A stretch of 64,000 bases of DNA from the NCBI RefSeq assembly GCF_000526775.1, contig NZ_JAGS01000001.1:2790001-2854000 (forward strand), given 5' to 3'. The position numbers and the translations under genes were made by a program. The notes under the pieces were generated by a model. The model searched no databases and was not told the DNA's origin. It was given only the letters and a program-made list of their open reading frames with translations. How positions within the stretch are numbered: position 1 is the first letter of the stretch; each line of letters opens with the position of its first letter. This document shows positions 20,201-26,630 of this stretch, piece by piece. The DNA comes from Ruminococcus albus AD2013 (lineage in GTDB: Bacteria; Bacillota; Clostridia; Oscillospirales; Ruminococcaceae).

Positions 20201-21403
20201 GGCGATGGTATTTTCAGCTTGTACGACGATATCAAGACAAAGCTGATAGCAAAAGGTATCCCGGAGGAAGAAATAGCATACGTCCATGATGCTAAGAACG
20301 CTGAGGAAAAAGAAAAGCTGTTTGAAAAGGTCAGAAACAGAGATATAAGAGTAATACTCGGAAGTACTGAAAAGATGGGTGCGGGAACTAATATACAGGA
20401 TTATCTGTACGCTATCCACCATTTGGATATTCCATGGAGACCGAGTGACTACGACCAGAGAAACGGAAGAGGTGAAAGACAAGGTAACAAATGCGCTGAT
20501 ATAGGCGATGGACAGATCCTTGAATTCAAGTACAGCTGCAAGGGTACATTCGATGCTTACAGATGGCAGACTATCGAGGGCAAGTCAATAATGATAAAAC
20601 AGGTGCTTACAAGCAAGCTGCATTCGGATGAAATAGAAGCTTTTGATGATACAAGTCTAAAATACGCCGAAATAAAGGCTCTGTCACTTGGAGATCCGAG
20701 AATAAAAGAGTTTGCAACGCTGAAAAACGATATTCAGAAACTCAAACAGAAGAAATCACAGTTTGATACTGAGTTGCATGATGCTCAGAGGAAGGCGGAG
20801 ATAACTTATCCGCAGGAGATAAAAGCACTCAACAACAGACTGCTTGGGCTGTATGACGATAAAAAGCAGGCTGCTGCTACTGCTGAAAATGAGTCATTTA
20901 ATTGTTCGATACGCGGTAATATGTTTATCGACAAAAAAGAAGCGGGTAAAACTTTGATAGGTCTTAGAAAGATCGCCACACAAGAAGTTATCGCTGTAGG
21001 TGAGTACAGAGGATTTAAAATGCTGCTTGTCGAAACAGGCATAACAAGTGATTATTCTACACCTATAATTAGCCTTGAACTTCGCAGAAGAACCACATTC
21101 AGGACATCTATGGGAACAAGTCATGAGGGTGTTTTTGACAACATCGACAACATACTTGATAACATGATAGATAAAAGCATCGCGGAAAATGAGGATAAAC
21201 TCAAAGAAACCGAGAAGAATCTGAATGTAGCCAAAACACGCTGCGGCGATGTGTTCCCGCATGAAGATGAACTGCGTGAAAAACAGCACAGATACAAGGA
21301 GCTGTCACTGGAGCTTGCAGTTGGTGATGACAGTGACAACAGAATGGCAGCTATTTCAGCTGATGAAACCGAAAGCAACACTACATCGAGGGGCAGACGA
21401 TAA
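11237..21403 (+). CDS. Giant ICE methyltransferase-helicase polyvalent protein
   Basis: A 3388-aa protein and the largest gene of the window, starting at ATG 11237 after GCGAAAGGATATAAATA. The N-terminal 1600 residues are a string of small domains: a MutS-N-like segment (HKVGDFWEMYDNDA, about 412); a glycine-rich DARFDIGDGKGTGGGS segment (about 568); and several copies of a module ending W..VV..ID.LI....F (about 385, 757, 990 and 1142). A YodL-like segment (IGIYSGEAFDK) is near 1590. A class I methyltransferase follows (VLEPSCGIGNFLG about 1893, GNVPFANY about 1960, an NPPY-type motif). A SNF2-like helicase follows (VGAGKTF about 2590, VDEAHNF about 2743, RNGRGERQG about 3073), then a coiled-coil-rich tail. 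Similar giants in conjugative elements and phage DarB-like proteins are thought to protect incoming DNA; that role is inferred here. No frameshift is seen. Confidence 0.85.
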   Translation: MRLNNSIENWQNYLSFSSNMYSYGYADIMKVYSAEPTATAVATLEEWNRMGRFINPKAKGFIFSDGHIRYDIKDTNGASVRKWQFTSGHIPFYYDHFNAMNITDNVMLDNGNDFSVNICDFLCEMMSKDKSLSGVVNENVREIAALSTTYVICERLGIDKNETYLDLSDITKLSDEEVNLTATITAIYARSMLKAAQRTVSSVTKEQIEERSRNVMFTAEELSEFEDITDAVYDEEISEKTTVETAEDEEKKYTVPETLENVTADNDNDDIIQENKSVVTVQPISEVSDNGLTAEKQQEILETALMIENSSINKERINALFSGNISVNALTSYVRTNYKGKSYNSTNDDIISAYLARNDCFVVRYNIDGNAGNLSFDWQTVTNTIDKLIREDRFITPKEKDDTAEEKTSLTLHKVGDFWEMYDNDARVASEALGLYLSRKGKVAMCGFPDKEKDNYTQRLRDAGFIIINDNIPENKKETLPDSITIKFGTENDPELTTESKLLDDLITKYRNEHNGNDMSFALANAIIEYLDEKQHTERTDKDNKVGWYKKTWFTVTATISGEQFSYDARFDIGDGKGTGGGSIIDHIEQFQTEIIRQKPYPYNTEDSQNTAKNAVDILIPYLKANTELTEEEKLILWELKRDNPIKGIQPVLDPKLLTHYIPSGLPLIADNNDIFFVLRHDRFYHHNRQEIADFFETHANAKEREQFIRKAINEEYSQLSTDEEKTMGYKTFEDGLCIWEGNYMSRTAENFYSWEDVVTLFADMMQRGEYLDTQIIDTPETVEDNVQEDAAAQLSFFGEPETMAVTTKPKSRKKDTSEIDTRPMFNVTDDMVNYVLRCGSATKGTLERIIAQYQKGKSDTENGEFLSREFNSSFRSEGNGRGYIYSDSELISAWWDKERLWIGAGESALNAKMYNVAPWHLVAARVGELIDKGQFCSQSVIDRAAEMEIKDIADKLWYLHQDVDYDIYEYFIPREMFNGGFPDSTERIKNDLMDSEKLQDYISGMTKFVNDYEQNRDILRFHFHRPRETLERLKDLTIERRQFKADPDFEFIPSFFISEDEKNRVIQHFNYQTKFKIRDYFDDEERTTKDKVKFLNNLYSDGGFGDRDTNFYYGKKGYTIVHSPAYDEWQGCTATMNWKDVVTRIDNLIKIDKFISEKDKKEQEKLIQQKLFEATNKEELEKAKEYIRNFWDSEYGGGSDDFTDLHKVGIAYTTVDLDDSHYFELQVYADLMDNALRYYIDNELYKEEKYDDLHSFNEDVLSVLDFQELYDQFDISKLEEKYNASKQEKESLSAEISVNESDNELTVMQYGAAQRNLKALNELFPEFMQKEYAYMRMEAGDAYEPLSLEWLSEDTFSIMHFYDQNGDLMYDPDVVIKVDATSAQAISFENSSLGIYESYTSGLFDQDDCNNFVEKWLANISHQGYKPVRIKNYDDEIVLDTTYAELMHENDEKPNIDSDIIGIDKIKRNGSVVYWSYFNEDGNDGNGQFIEMTITEFDINEAVKVMSAAGGRTKLGYQTFINYIEDHSSQTIVDKGTEDFEDVKAEFLNGEYDIQVTADNDNREQLIADFIDNTDHTRTLVPDNIGYAIGIYSGEAFDKTTIDENTKKYKVVAQIDRKNRIAVKWDEPDLPERVKDAISKVALTYDIVEDDTQKAEDAALDFLGLDEVDDEYTILRNKNDAVENDTVQLSIFGTPVFTEENAPVVPVKVGAEIEYQDRTYTVTAIKPEHNEIDLLDQHTGWYPITRVEPLDVFISEYDAEAAKSVVEAAAVVNGPQNYTITDDELGVGTPKEKYKANIAAIKLLKQIEAENRQATSEEQEVLAHYVGWGGLSGAFEATNSSWENEYTELKNLLTPEEYNAALNSVVNAHFTSPVIIRKMYTALENFGFKGGKVLEPSCGIGNFLGCAPTDKAANYQFTGVEIDSITGRIAKQLYPQAKIQVTGFQNADVKDNYFDVVIGNVPFANYSVTDRKYNKSNHLIHDYFILKSLDLTRAGGVVAVITSSGTMDKVSAKVRTEISNKAKLIGAIRLPDTAFEKNAGTNAVADILFLQKRSEPNADYEDWLEVDRETYYGLPINQYFIDHPEMVCGTVLETSGRYGNTLTVRENEGETLEQALDKAIQNLQATISVQTINRPQPTITEDNKDAEWLSIREQYEADPDMRNHTFRMYKSRPFFKEGSVLAEVDIRDFSEQEKDMLTSLIKLIDQYKETLYTQKNRSDEEFIEAQKGLNNLYDSYTAKYGPVRDVFTTRKKAKIRKVIENSDDVYNLHALETEDKDDSTKLVKAAIFNRRTVSRAIEITHCDTTVDAYSVCLNTKARIDLEYISSLVDKPIEDCIKDLNGTYIFRDPEKVMESDITSGWETADEYLSGNVARKLRIAEGYSAVSPDYAINVEMLKKVQPERIPVGRISAQLGSSWIPEKYIEQFIREKLDVDTTVEHDLASSTWHVNNTNMGDWRELCCSVYGTKDMNALKLVDASLNLRNAKVGHVEDGADGKKHYVVDQEKTQEAMNKQDTVKEMFENWIFADPYRAQELEDIFNARFNVYRLRTFDGSHLTFDGMNSDITLKDYQKDAVARMLYGGSSILSHVVGAGKTFEMTAAAMELRRTGLATKPLFVVPNHLVNQWAADFVKLYPEANVLAINGGDKAKRQKMTSRIATGDWDAVIMPYSVFAKVQLSPNRRALYYQQEIDQCIAIEEEQRGSISAKAAVTRRKQLENRLDALDYIMDRDKNIYFEETGIDYIFVDEAHNFKNLYTNTKLNNIKGITSTGSKMAENLLLVTNYLREVNGENRGTVLASGTIISNSMTELYTAMRYVAPSYLKEKGYSSFDSWIADYGRLTTDLELDPTGTSFRSITKFKEYKNVTLLQTDFHTCADVKMKEDLDLKTPKVKTLVVVTEPTDIQKAFIKECGERADRVHNKEVGRDVDNMLLISTDGSKCALDQRLIDPSYPDDPNSKINICVENVFKVYTDTNENRLTQVIFLDTSTPKGDGIFSLYDDIKTKLIAKGIPEEEIAYVHDAKNAEEKEKLFEKVRNRDIRVILGSTEKMGAGTNIQDYLYAIHHLDIPWRPSDYDQRNGRGERQGNKCADIGDGQILEFKYSCKGTFDAYRWQTIEGKSIMIKQVLTSKLHSDEIEAFDDTSLKYAEIKALSLGDPRIKEFATLKNDIQKLKQKKSQFDTELHDAQRKAEITYPQEIKALNNRLLGLYDDKKQAAATAENESFNCSIRGNMFIDKKEAGKTLIGLRKIATQEVIAVGEYRGFKMLLVETGITSDYSTPIISLELRRRTTFRTSMGTSHEGVFDNIDNILDNMIDKSIAENEDKLKETEKNLNVAKTRCGDVFPHEDELREKQHRYKELSLELAVGDDSDNRMAAISADETESNTTSRGRR

Positions 21404-21433
21404 CGTTTGTCCCTCTTTTTAGGGGGTGATGAC

Positions 21434-21880
21434 ATGAAAAACATTATTATACAGTTTAGATATCCTGATAGACCTCGCAAAGAATTTGTCTTTCCGATAA
21501 GCGAATTACTCTCATATATTCGATTGGACGGACCTATGCTGAAACGCTTTGCTGACGATAAATCTATTACTGAAAATGCGTATGATGAGTTTTGCAAGGA
21601 TCCTGTCAATAACTTTAATAAGTATTCTGACAATGATTTATGTCAGGTAAGGATAATCAACCATACATCTAAAGATATAGTTACGGACCGTACTATTGAT
21701 CGGCTGGAACTTGCTCGATACTACATCAACAACAAGGATATATGTGAGCTCATAGAAATGCAGATCCGCAAAGACAGCGCGTTTCTTGGAAGAAATGATA
21801 TCTATATATCCGATGTATCTGACATAAATCGGATAAAAAGAATAAAGGTCGATATCCTCAGAGGTATCAATTCTATGTAG
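21434..21880 (+). CDS. Hypothetical ICE protein
   Basis: A 148-aa protein. ATG 21434 is chosen because AGGGGGTGATGAC precedes it, rather than the TTG at 21407 next to the previous stop. It begins KNIIIQFRYPDRPRKEFVFP and is rich in charged residues and Ile, with no signal peptide, membrane segment or recognised domain. It lies between the giant methylase-helicase and the Toprim protein, both nucleic-acid enzymes, with spacings of 30 and 12 bases, so a DNA-processing accessory role is possible. Function unknown. Confidence 0.68.
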   Translation: MKNIIIQFRYPDRPRKEFVFPISELLSYIRLDGPMLKRFADDKSITENAYDEFCKDPVNNFNKYSDNDLCQVRIINHTSKDIVTDRTIDRLELARYYINNKDICELIEMQIRKDSAFLGRNDIYISDVSDINRIKRIKVDILRGINSM

Positions 21881-21892
21881 GAGGTGATCTGA

Positions 21893-22969
21893 TTGCCTAA
21901 ACGTATTTCGTATATAGGTTCAGGGAAAGAGTATGTTCACTATACAAATGATGAGCTTGAAAATCTGCGTTCGATAGATATGATAGATTTTCTCGGACGA
22001 AAAGAAGGTTTTTCCTTTAAACAGACTTCTTCGTATTTTAAATGCATAGAGCATGACAGCTTAGTTATTTACCCTAACCGCCGTACATGGGCATGGAACA
22101 GTCACGATGTTAAGGGAAAAAACGTTCTCGACTGGCTCCAGCGTGTCGATGGGCTTTCGTTTCAGGAAGCTTGTATGATGCTCTCCCCTCTTGAAACCGA
22201 AACTGTAACAAGATTCAAAAAAACGACTTCATCAGCACCTACAACCAGTAAGGAACCGTCACAAAAACAGCTATATATACCCGAAAAAACGAATGGCAAT
22301 TACAAAAACGTATATATGTACCTTACTCTTACAAGATGTATAGATGCTGATATAGTCAGTACTCTATTCCATGATAAGCTGATCTATCAGGATACTCATA
22401 ATAATGCCTGTTTCGTTGGCTACGATGAGAATAATAACATTCGCTGCGTAACACAGCGCGGAACGAATACTTATGCAGATAAAGCATACAAAGGTAACAC
22501 AACCGGAAGTATGATAGAATACAGCTTTAATGTGCCATGCAATAAGAGTGATCCAAAAGCCGAGATAAACAGGGTCTATCTTTTTGAAGCACCTATTGAC
22601 CTGCTTTCCCATGCGACGATAGCAAAGATCGTCGGTGAGCAAAAAGGTGATAGAGAAGATTGCTGGAAACGGCAAAACAGACTTGCGCTGCTTGGTGTAT
22701 CAGATGTTGCATTACAAGCCTACCTGTCAAGGAATCCGTCGATAAACGAGATCGTCTGCTGTCTTGATTCCGATTCTGCCGGACGGGAGGGCGCTAAAAA
22801 CATCTTACAGAAGTATGGAGATAAATACAAAGTATCTATCCATACACCTAAGAACAGCAAAGACTACAATGAAGTGCTGTGCAAATATATACAGCAGCAA
22901 AAAACAGTTACTCAAAGTGATAACATCGATAACGATGTTACATATAACAGGACAAGCGCTAGACGCTAA
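21893..22969 (+). CDS. DUF3991/Toprim primase-like protein
   Basis: A 358-aa protein with a TTG start supported by AGGAGGTGATCTGA. The N-terminal part (about 20-100) resembles a DnaG-type CHC2 zinc-binding or DUF3991 region, with SSYFKCIEHDSLVIYPNRR and NVLDWLQRVDGLSFQEAC, but the full set of zinc ligands is not visible. The C-terminal half (about 215-330) has Toprim-like elements: VYLFEAPIDLLS with the conserved Glu, and IVCCLDSDSAGREGA with the DxD. Such proteins occur in most Firmicutes conjugative elements and are thought to prime or process transferred single-stranded DNA. The enzyme activity is inferred from family resemblance. Confidence 0.8.
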   Translation: MPKRISYIGSGKEYVHYTNDELENLRSIDMIDFLGRKEGFSFKQTSSYFKCIEHDSLVIYPNRRTWAWNSHDVKGKNVLDWLQRVDGLSFQEACMMLSPLETETVTRFKKTTSSAPTTSKEPSQKQLYIPEKTNGNYKNVYMYLTLTRCIDADIVSTLFHDKLIYQDTHNNACFVGYDENNNIRCVTQRGTNTYADKAYKGNTTGSMIEYSFNVPCNKSDPKAEINRVYLFEAPIDLLSHATIAKIVGEQKGDREDCWKRQNRLALLGVSDVALQAYLSRNPSINEIVCCLDSDSAGREGAKNILQKYGDKYKVSIHTPKNSKDYNEVLCKYIQQQKTVTQSDNIDNDVTYNRTSARR

Positions 22970-22985
22970 ATTAGGAGGTTTTTTT

Positions 22986-23366
22986 ATGAAAACAAAAGGC
23001 AAAACAACAGCGGTAAAGAAGATGTTTGCCATTATCGTAATGGTATACACAATGATAGTATGCTCTGCATTTTCTGCATCAGCCGCGGGCATCACAACAG
23101 CTGAAACAGCTTTAGGAACAACACTTTCTGCTCAGGGAGGCGGCGATGGTTGGGGTGCAATTACACAATGGATCTCAGAAGCAACCGCACAAGTCAAACT
23201 GATCGGCTATGGTCTTGCCGCATTCTGCGTAATGTGTCTCGGTATCATATTCATTACCGGTGGCGGTCAGGGACTCCAAAAAGGTAAGGGCATGGCAGTC
23301 AGCATACTTGTTGGTGTCGCTGTTCTCTCATTCGGCGTTGGACTTATAGGCTCACTTCAGGGATAA
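22986..23366 (+). CDS. VirB2/TrbC-like pilin
   Basis: A 126-aa membrane protein. ATG 22986 follows TTAGGAGGTTTTTTT; a longer frame starting at 22764 only shadows the Toprim gene. It has an N-terminal signal peptide (about 1-36) ending in SAFSASAAG, a short Gly-rich stretch (SAQGGGDGWG), then two hydrophobic helices (LIGYGLAAFCVMCLGIIF and VSILVGVAVLSFGVGLIG) separated by a positive GLQKGKG turn. This hairpin plan is that of VirB2/TrbC conjugative pilins and the Maff2-like small proteins of Firmicutes ICEs. It opens the transfer gene cluster, followed by hairpins that would limit read-through into downstream genes. Confidence 0.75.
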   Translation: MKTKGKTTAVKKMFAIIVMVYTMIVCSAFSASAAGITTAETALGTTLSAQGGGDGWGAITQWISEATAQVKLIGYGLAAFCVMCLGIIFITGGGQGLQKGKGMAVSILVGVAVLSFGVGLIGSLQG

Positions 23367-23372
23367 GCTCTG

Positions 23373-23423
23373 CGGCACACACATATTATGTGTGCCGTAA
23401 AGTGCAGAAATGTTCTGCTTTTT
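23373..23423 (+). terminator. Double hairpin after the pilin gene
   Basis: Hairpin CGGCACACA / TGTGTGCCG (23373-23397) is followed by GCAGAA-ATG-TTCTGC (23404-23418) running into TTTTT. The second is a short intrinsic-terminator shape. Together they could stabilise the pilin mRNA end and attenuate the downstream transfer genes. Confidence 0.6.
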
Positions 23424-23457
23424 GCAGCACACATAATATAGATTGGAGGATATAAAA

Positions 23458-26265
23458 ATGAGTAAAAGTAAAAGTGTGTCTATAGACACAAAAAAAGCGA
23501 GAATACTGTCTATCTGTTTTATAGCTGTATTCATTGTCGTGGTGTATATTATCCCGATAGTTCATGTTGCAGCCGAAGGTACTGACAGCATTGACTGGGG
23601 TGTAAGCTATGAAGTTGGTCGGGTCGTTGAAGGTAACAATCGAATAAAAAACGCTATTAGGTATGTCGAGTACAACACACTCAAGTTTTTGTGCGTTACT
23701 ATTGATGAGTTTGACAAAGGACTTACAACCCTTTTAGATATAAATTTATACACTCTAATAAAAAATAAATTTAATATTACATCAGTAGTATACCCGGTAG
23801 CGTGGGCATTAGTATCTCTTTCGCTTGTTATAGCGGCAGTTATGCTGCTGATTAATGCTGATAAGATGCGATTGTCTGACTTCTTCCGAAATCTGCTCGT
23901 ATCCATAATGTTACTGGTAGCTTTACCGACTTTGGTCAGTCAGTTTTCAGCCCTGCGTACCCGTGGAGTGAAAAGCGTTAAAAGCTCATTTAACGAAGAC
24001 ATAGTTATTAACGAGGATACCACGATAACGAGCCCTACGTTAGGTCAAAATTTGCTTGCCAACAGCATAACTAGGGTCAAGGATTCGGTTAAAAACAATA
24101 AGTTACTAAAGTACAGTTCATCCGATAATGCCGTTTTTAAAAGCAGTCCGGAACGTGTATATAGCTTACCGATCAACCAAACGATCCACTCTGACAGTTT
24201 TGACAGAAAGTGGAGCGATACAGGCAGAGATCAAAGAGCCCCGGCTGTCGTTCAGAAAAAATACGAGACTCTAACACTGGAAGATAAGATAACTTTGCTT
24301 GATGCTGAGTTTACTCATGCAACTTCACAGTATGACTATCAATCAACTATACTCTCAATCTACGAATACTGGGAGAAATCAAACAAGGACGATCATTATA
24401 TCGAGGTACATAATGATAAAGATGGTAACACGGATTTTATATATACTAAAGTTGGCGGAGCTGTAGTAGCAGCCGGTGTTTATAGAGATAGAGGACAAAA
24501 AGTATGGTGTAGGTTCGCTCCCTATAATGGCTTTACAGTCTATAGCCCTGTTTCACAAATATTCGAGGGTGACACCATATATACAGATGTAGATATGACC
24601 AAAAAAACGCCAAAAGCTATCCCTTATCTATCGACATGGAAAAGGATCGACGAAAATAATTACGAACAATTTGGTTATAGTTCACAGGAAGATGCTAGTA
24701 AAGACCCAAAATGGTACAGTCATTGGCAGTATGATTCATTTCCTGCATTTAACTACATAACAAAAATAAATTGTCGTATGGTTGAGTATATGAATGAACT
24801 TGCTCTGAGTAATGATATTCCAAGCGAATTCAACAAAGTATTTACTGCTGAATGGTCCTACTATAATTTGATCGGTAATTCTCCCAGTAGCGTTGAGGAA
24901 CTAATAAGAAGAATTGAAGATAATAAGGTATATCTTAAACAATATGGCACCAATTTCAGCCTCATCGAATATCTGAATATGGAAGAAAACTATCGTAAAA
25001 TAATTGAAGACAAGAAAGACAATGGCGTAGCTCAGTTTGAACCACTTCATACTAAGGAAATGCAGGAAGCTGCAAAAAAAGATGAACCATTCTCGGCAGC
25101 TCTTAATGCGATGATATACGTTGACGGATATGAAGAAGTCTACTATTATTACCTTGACTTCCTTCCTACGTTCATTTTAGTTGTGGTTACACTTATAAGT
25201 ATGTGTTTTGCTATGGTTAAGATCGTAAGACTGCTTTTTGATCTGCTTTTCGCACAGATAGTAGCACCGTTGGTCGTAGCATCTGATCTTAGTGGTTCAG
25301 GCAGAGCAAAACAAGTTGTACAAAATCTTATATCGTGCAACATCGTAATGATAGCTGTTATTTTTATCCTTAGACTTTATATCTACGTGCTGATATCTGC
25401 ACAGGACAAGAACTATCCGTTTACCGTCCTGATAGCTCTCACTGTTGGAGGAGCTATGTTTGTCATCGACGGACCCGATCTTATTGTTAAGATACTTGGT
25501 GTTGATGCAGGCGTTAAATCGGGTGCAGCTGCTATAATGTCGATCAGATCCGCAACACAGATCGCAGGCAGTACGGTAAGCAATACAAGCAGAGCAGTTG
25601 GTAATGTTGTAAAGAAAGGAAACACTGCTGCTGCCGCTGTTGCAGGAGGTTTATCTGGTCAAATACATGGAGCAATAAATGGAGCTAAATCAGGTTTTGA
25701 AAATGGAATTTCAAAGCACACAGATGGAAACGGAAACTTTAACAGTGTTGGAGGTAAAATAGCAACTTATGGAGGAGCCTTTGGAAGTATGTTAAGAGAT
25801 GGAGTCACAGGTGGTTTTACCGGTTTTGGAAAAGGTTATCTTGCTGGAGAAAGTGAAGCAAGAAATTCACAGGGAGCTGTCTCTACTGCTGTTCATGGAA
25901 TGAAAGGAGTAAAAGAAGGATGGAATGTTGAAAAAAACAGCAACTCCTCATCTAATATCATTTCTTCAAGTACATCTAACAACGAAACTACAAATACAAG
26001 CAGTGACAGTAGTATAGTAACTCCACCAAAAACTGATTCAGGCAATTCAAATATAACTGAATCAGCTAAGGGAGAAAAAGGCGATACGGGAATAAATGGA
26101 GTAAATGGTCATAATGGAAATGACGGTAAAAATGGCATTGATGGAATTAACGGACAGAATAATGTTAACACAACATCGAACAATACAGCAAATATCGGCA
26201 ATGCTTTTAATAAGCCTACCAATAACATTGCTAATGAGCCTACAAATCAGCGCAAAGGAGATTAA
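23458..26265 (+). CDS. TrbL/VirB6-like mating-channel membrane protein
   Basis: A 935-aa polytopic membrane protein. ATG 23458 follows TTGGAGGATATAAAA. Hydrophobic segments lie near 16-38, 105-130, 145-165 and a cluster at about 560-690 (including ILVVVTLISMCFAMVKIV and FTVLIALTVGGAMFVIDG). A large, probably extracellular domain (about 170-560) lies between. This matches TrbL/VirB6-type channel proteins of conjugative type IV secretion, as does its place between pilin and VirB3/VirB4-like genes. The C-terminus has alanine- and glycine-rich repeats, a Ser/Thr/Asn linker and a short collagen-like Gly-X-Y run (about 870-902). Codons 7-12 (SVSIDT) are encoded by palindrome copy 4. Family assignment is by topology and context. 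Confidence 0.75.
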   Translation: MSKSKSVSIDTKKARILSICFIAVFIVVVYIIPIVHVAAEGTDSIDWGVSYEVGRVVEGNNRIKNAIRYVEYNTLKFLCVTIDEFDKGLTTLLDINLYTLIKNKFNITSVVYPVAWALVSLSLVIAAVMLLINADKMRLSDFFRNLLVSIMLLVALPTLVSQFSALRTRGVKSVKSSFNEDIVINEDTTITSPTLGQNLLANSITRVKDSVKNNKLLKYSSSDNAVFKSSPERVYSLPINQTIHSDSFDRKWSDTGRDQRAPAVVQKKYETLTLEDKITLLDAEFTHATSQYDYQSTILSIYEYWEKSNKDDHYIEVHNDKDGNTDFIYTKVGGAVVAAGVYRDRGQKVWCRFAPYNGFTVYSPVSQIFEGDTIYTDVDMTKKTPKAIPYLSTWKRIDENNYEQFGYSSQEDASKDPKWYSHWQYDSFPAFNYITKINCRMVEYMNELALSNDIPSEFNKVFTAEWSYYNLIGNSPSSVEELIRRIEDNKVYLKQYGTNFSLIEYLNMEENYRKIIEDKKDNGVAQFEPLHTKEMQEAAKKDEPFSAALNAMIYVDGYEEVYYYYLDFLPTFILVVVTLISMCFAMVKIVRLLFDLLFAQIVAPLVVASDLSGSGRAKQVVQNLISCNIVMIAVIFILRLYIYVLISAQDKNYPFTVLIALTVGGAMFVIDGPDLIVKILGVDAGVKSGAAAIMSIRSATQIAGSTVSNTSRAVGNVVKKGNTAAAAVAGGLSGQIHGAINGAKSGFENGISKHTDGNGNFNSVGGKIATYGGAFGSMLRDGVTGGFTGFGKGYLAGESEARNSQGAVSTAVHGMKGVKEGWNVEKNSNSSSNIISSSTSNNETTNTSSDSSIVTPPKTDSGNSNITESAKGEKGDTGINGVNGHNGNDGKNGIDGINGQNNVNTTSNNTANIGNAFNKPTNNIANEPTNQRKGD
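23475..23490. repeat. ICE palindrome copy 4, inside a coding region
   Basis: Perfect TGTGTCTATAGACACA within codons 6-11 of the channel-protein gene. Its presence at the extreme 5' end of a reading frame suggests the DNA or RNA sequence, not the peptide, is what is maintained. Confidence 0.85.
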
Positions 26266-26267
26266 TT

Positions 26268-26630
26268 ATGGGAATGATACCTAAAAAGACCAAGTCTGAA
26301 ACAAAAGTATTCAAAGGTCTGACTGCACAGCGTTTTATGGGGCTTTTTGTCATAATCATGATATCATCAATGATAGGTTCCCTGATAGGTGGAGCGATGC
26401 AATGGCTTTTTATAGCTTGTTCTATAATCGTATACTTCATTCTGACCGGAAAATCACTTACTAATCCCTCTCAGTCTTTTGCACGCGGTCTAATAAACTT
26501 TATCCGATTTAAGTTTGACAACAACTTTTTTATTGGTTCTTCCAATCATGATTATATTGAATACCAGCAGACGATCAAGGAGAAAGAAAATGAAAAGTCT
26601 AAGAGAAATAAAAATAAAAAACATAAATAA
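26268..26630 (+). CDS. VirB3-like small membrane protein (DUF5592-like)
   Basis: A 120-aa protein that starts 2 bases after the previous stop. It begins MGMIPKKTKSETKVFKGLT, a pattern I associate with DUF5592 proteins of Firmicutes ICEs, then has two transmembrane helices (about 22-42, FMGLFVIIMISSMIGSLIGG, and 45-62, LFIACSIIVYFILTG) and a basic tail ending KRNKNKKHK. Small two-helix proteins directly before VirB4 correspond in position to VirB3/PrgI/TcpE, which link the channel to the ATPase. It overlaps the VirB4 gene by 41 bases, so translational coupling is expected. Confidence 0.7.
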   Translation: MGMIPKKTKSETKVFKGLTAQRFMGLFVIIMISSMIGSLIGGAMQWLFIACSIIVYFILTGKSLTNPSQSFARGLINFIRFKFDNNFFIGSSNHDYIEYQQTIKEKENEKSKRNKNKKHK

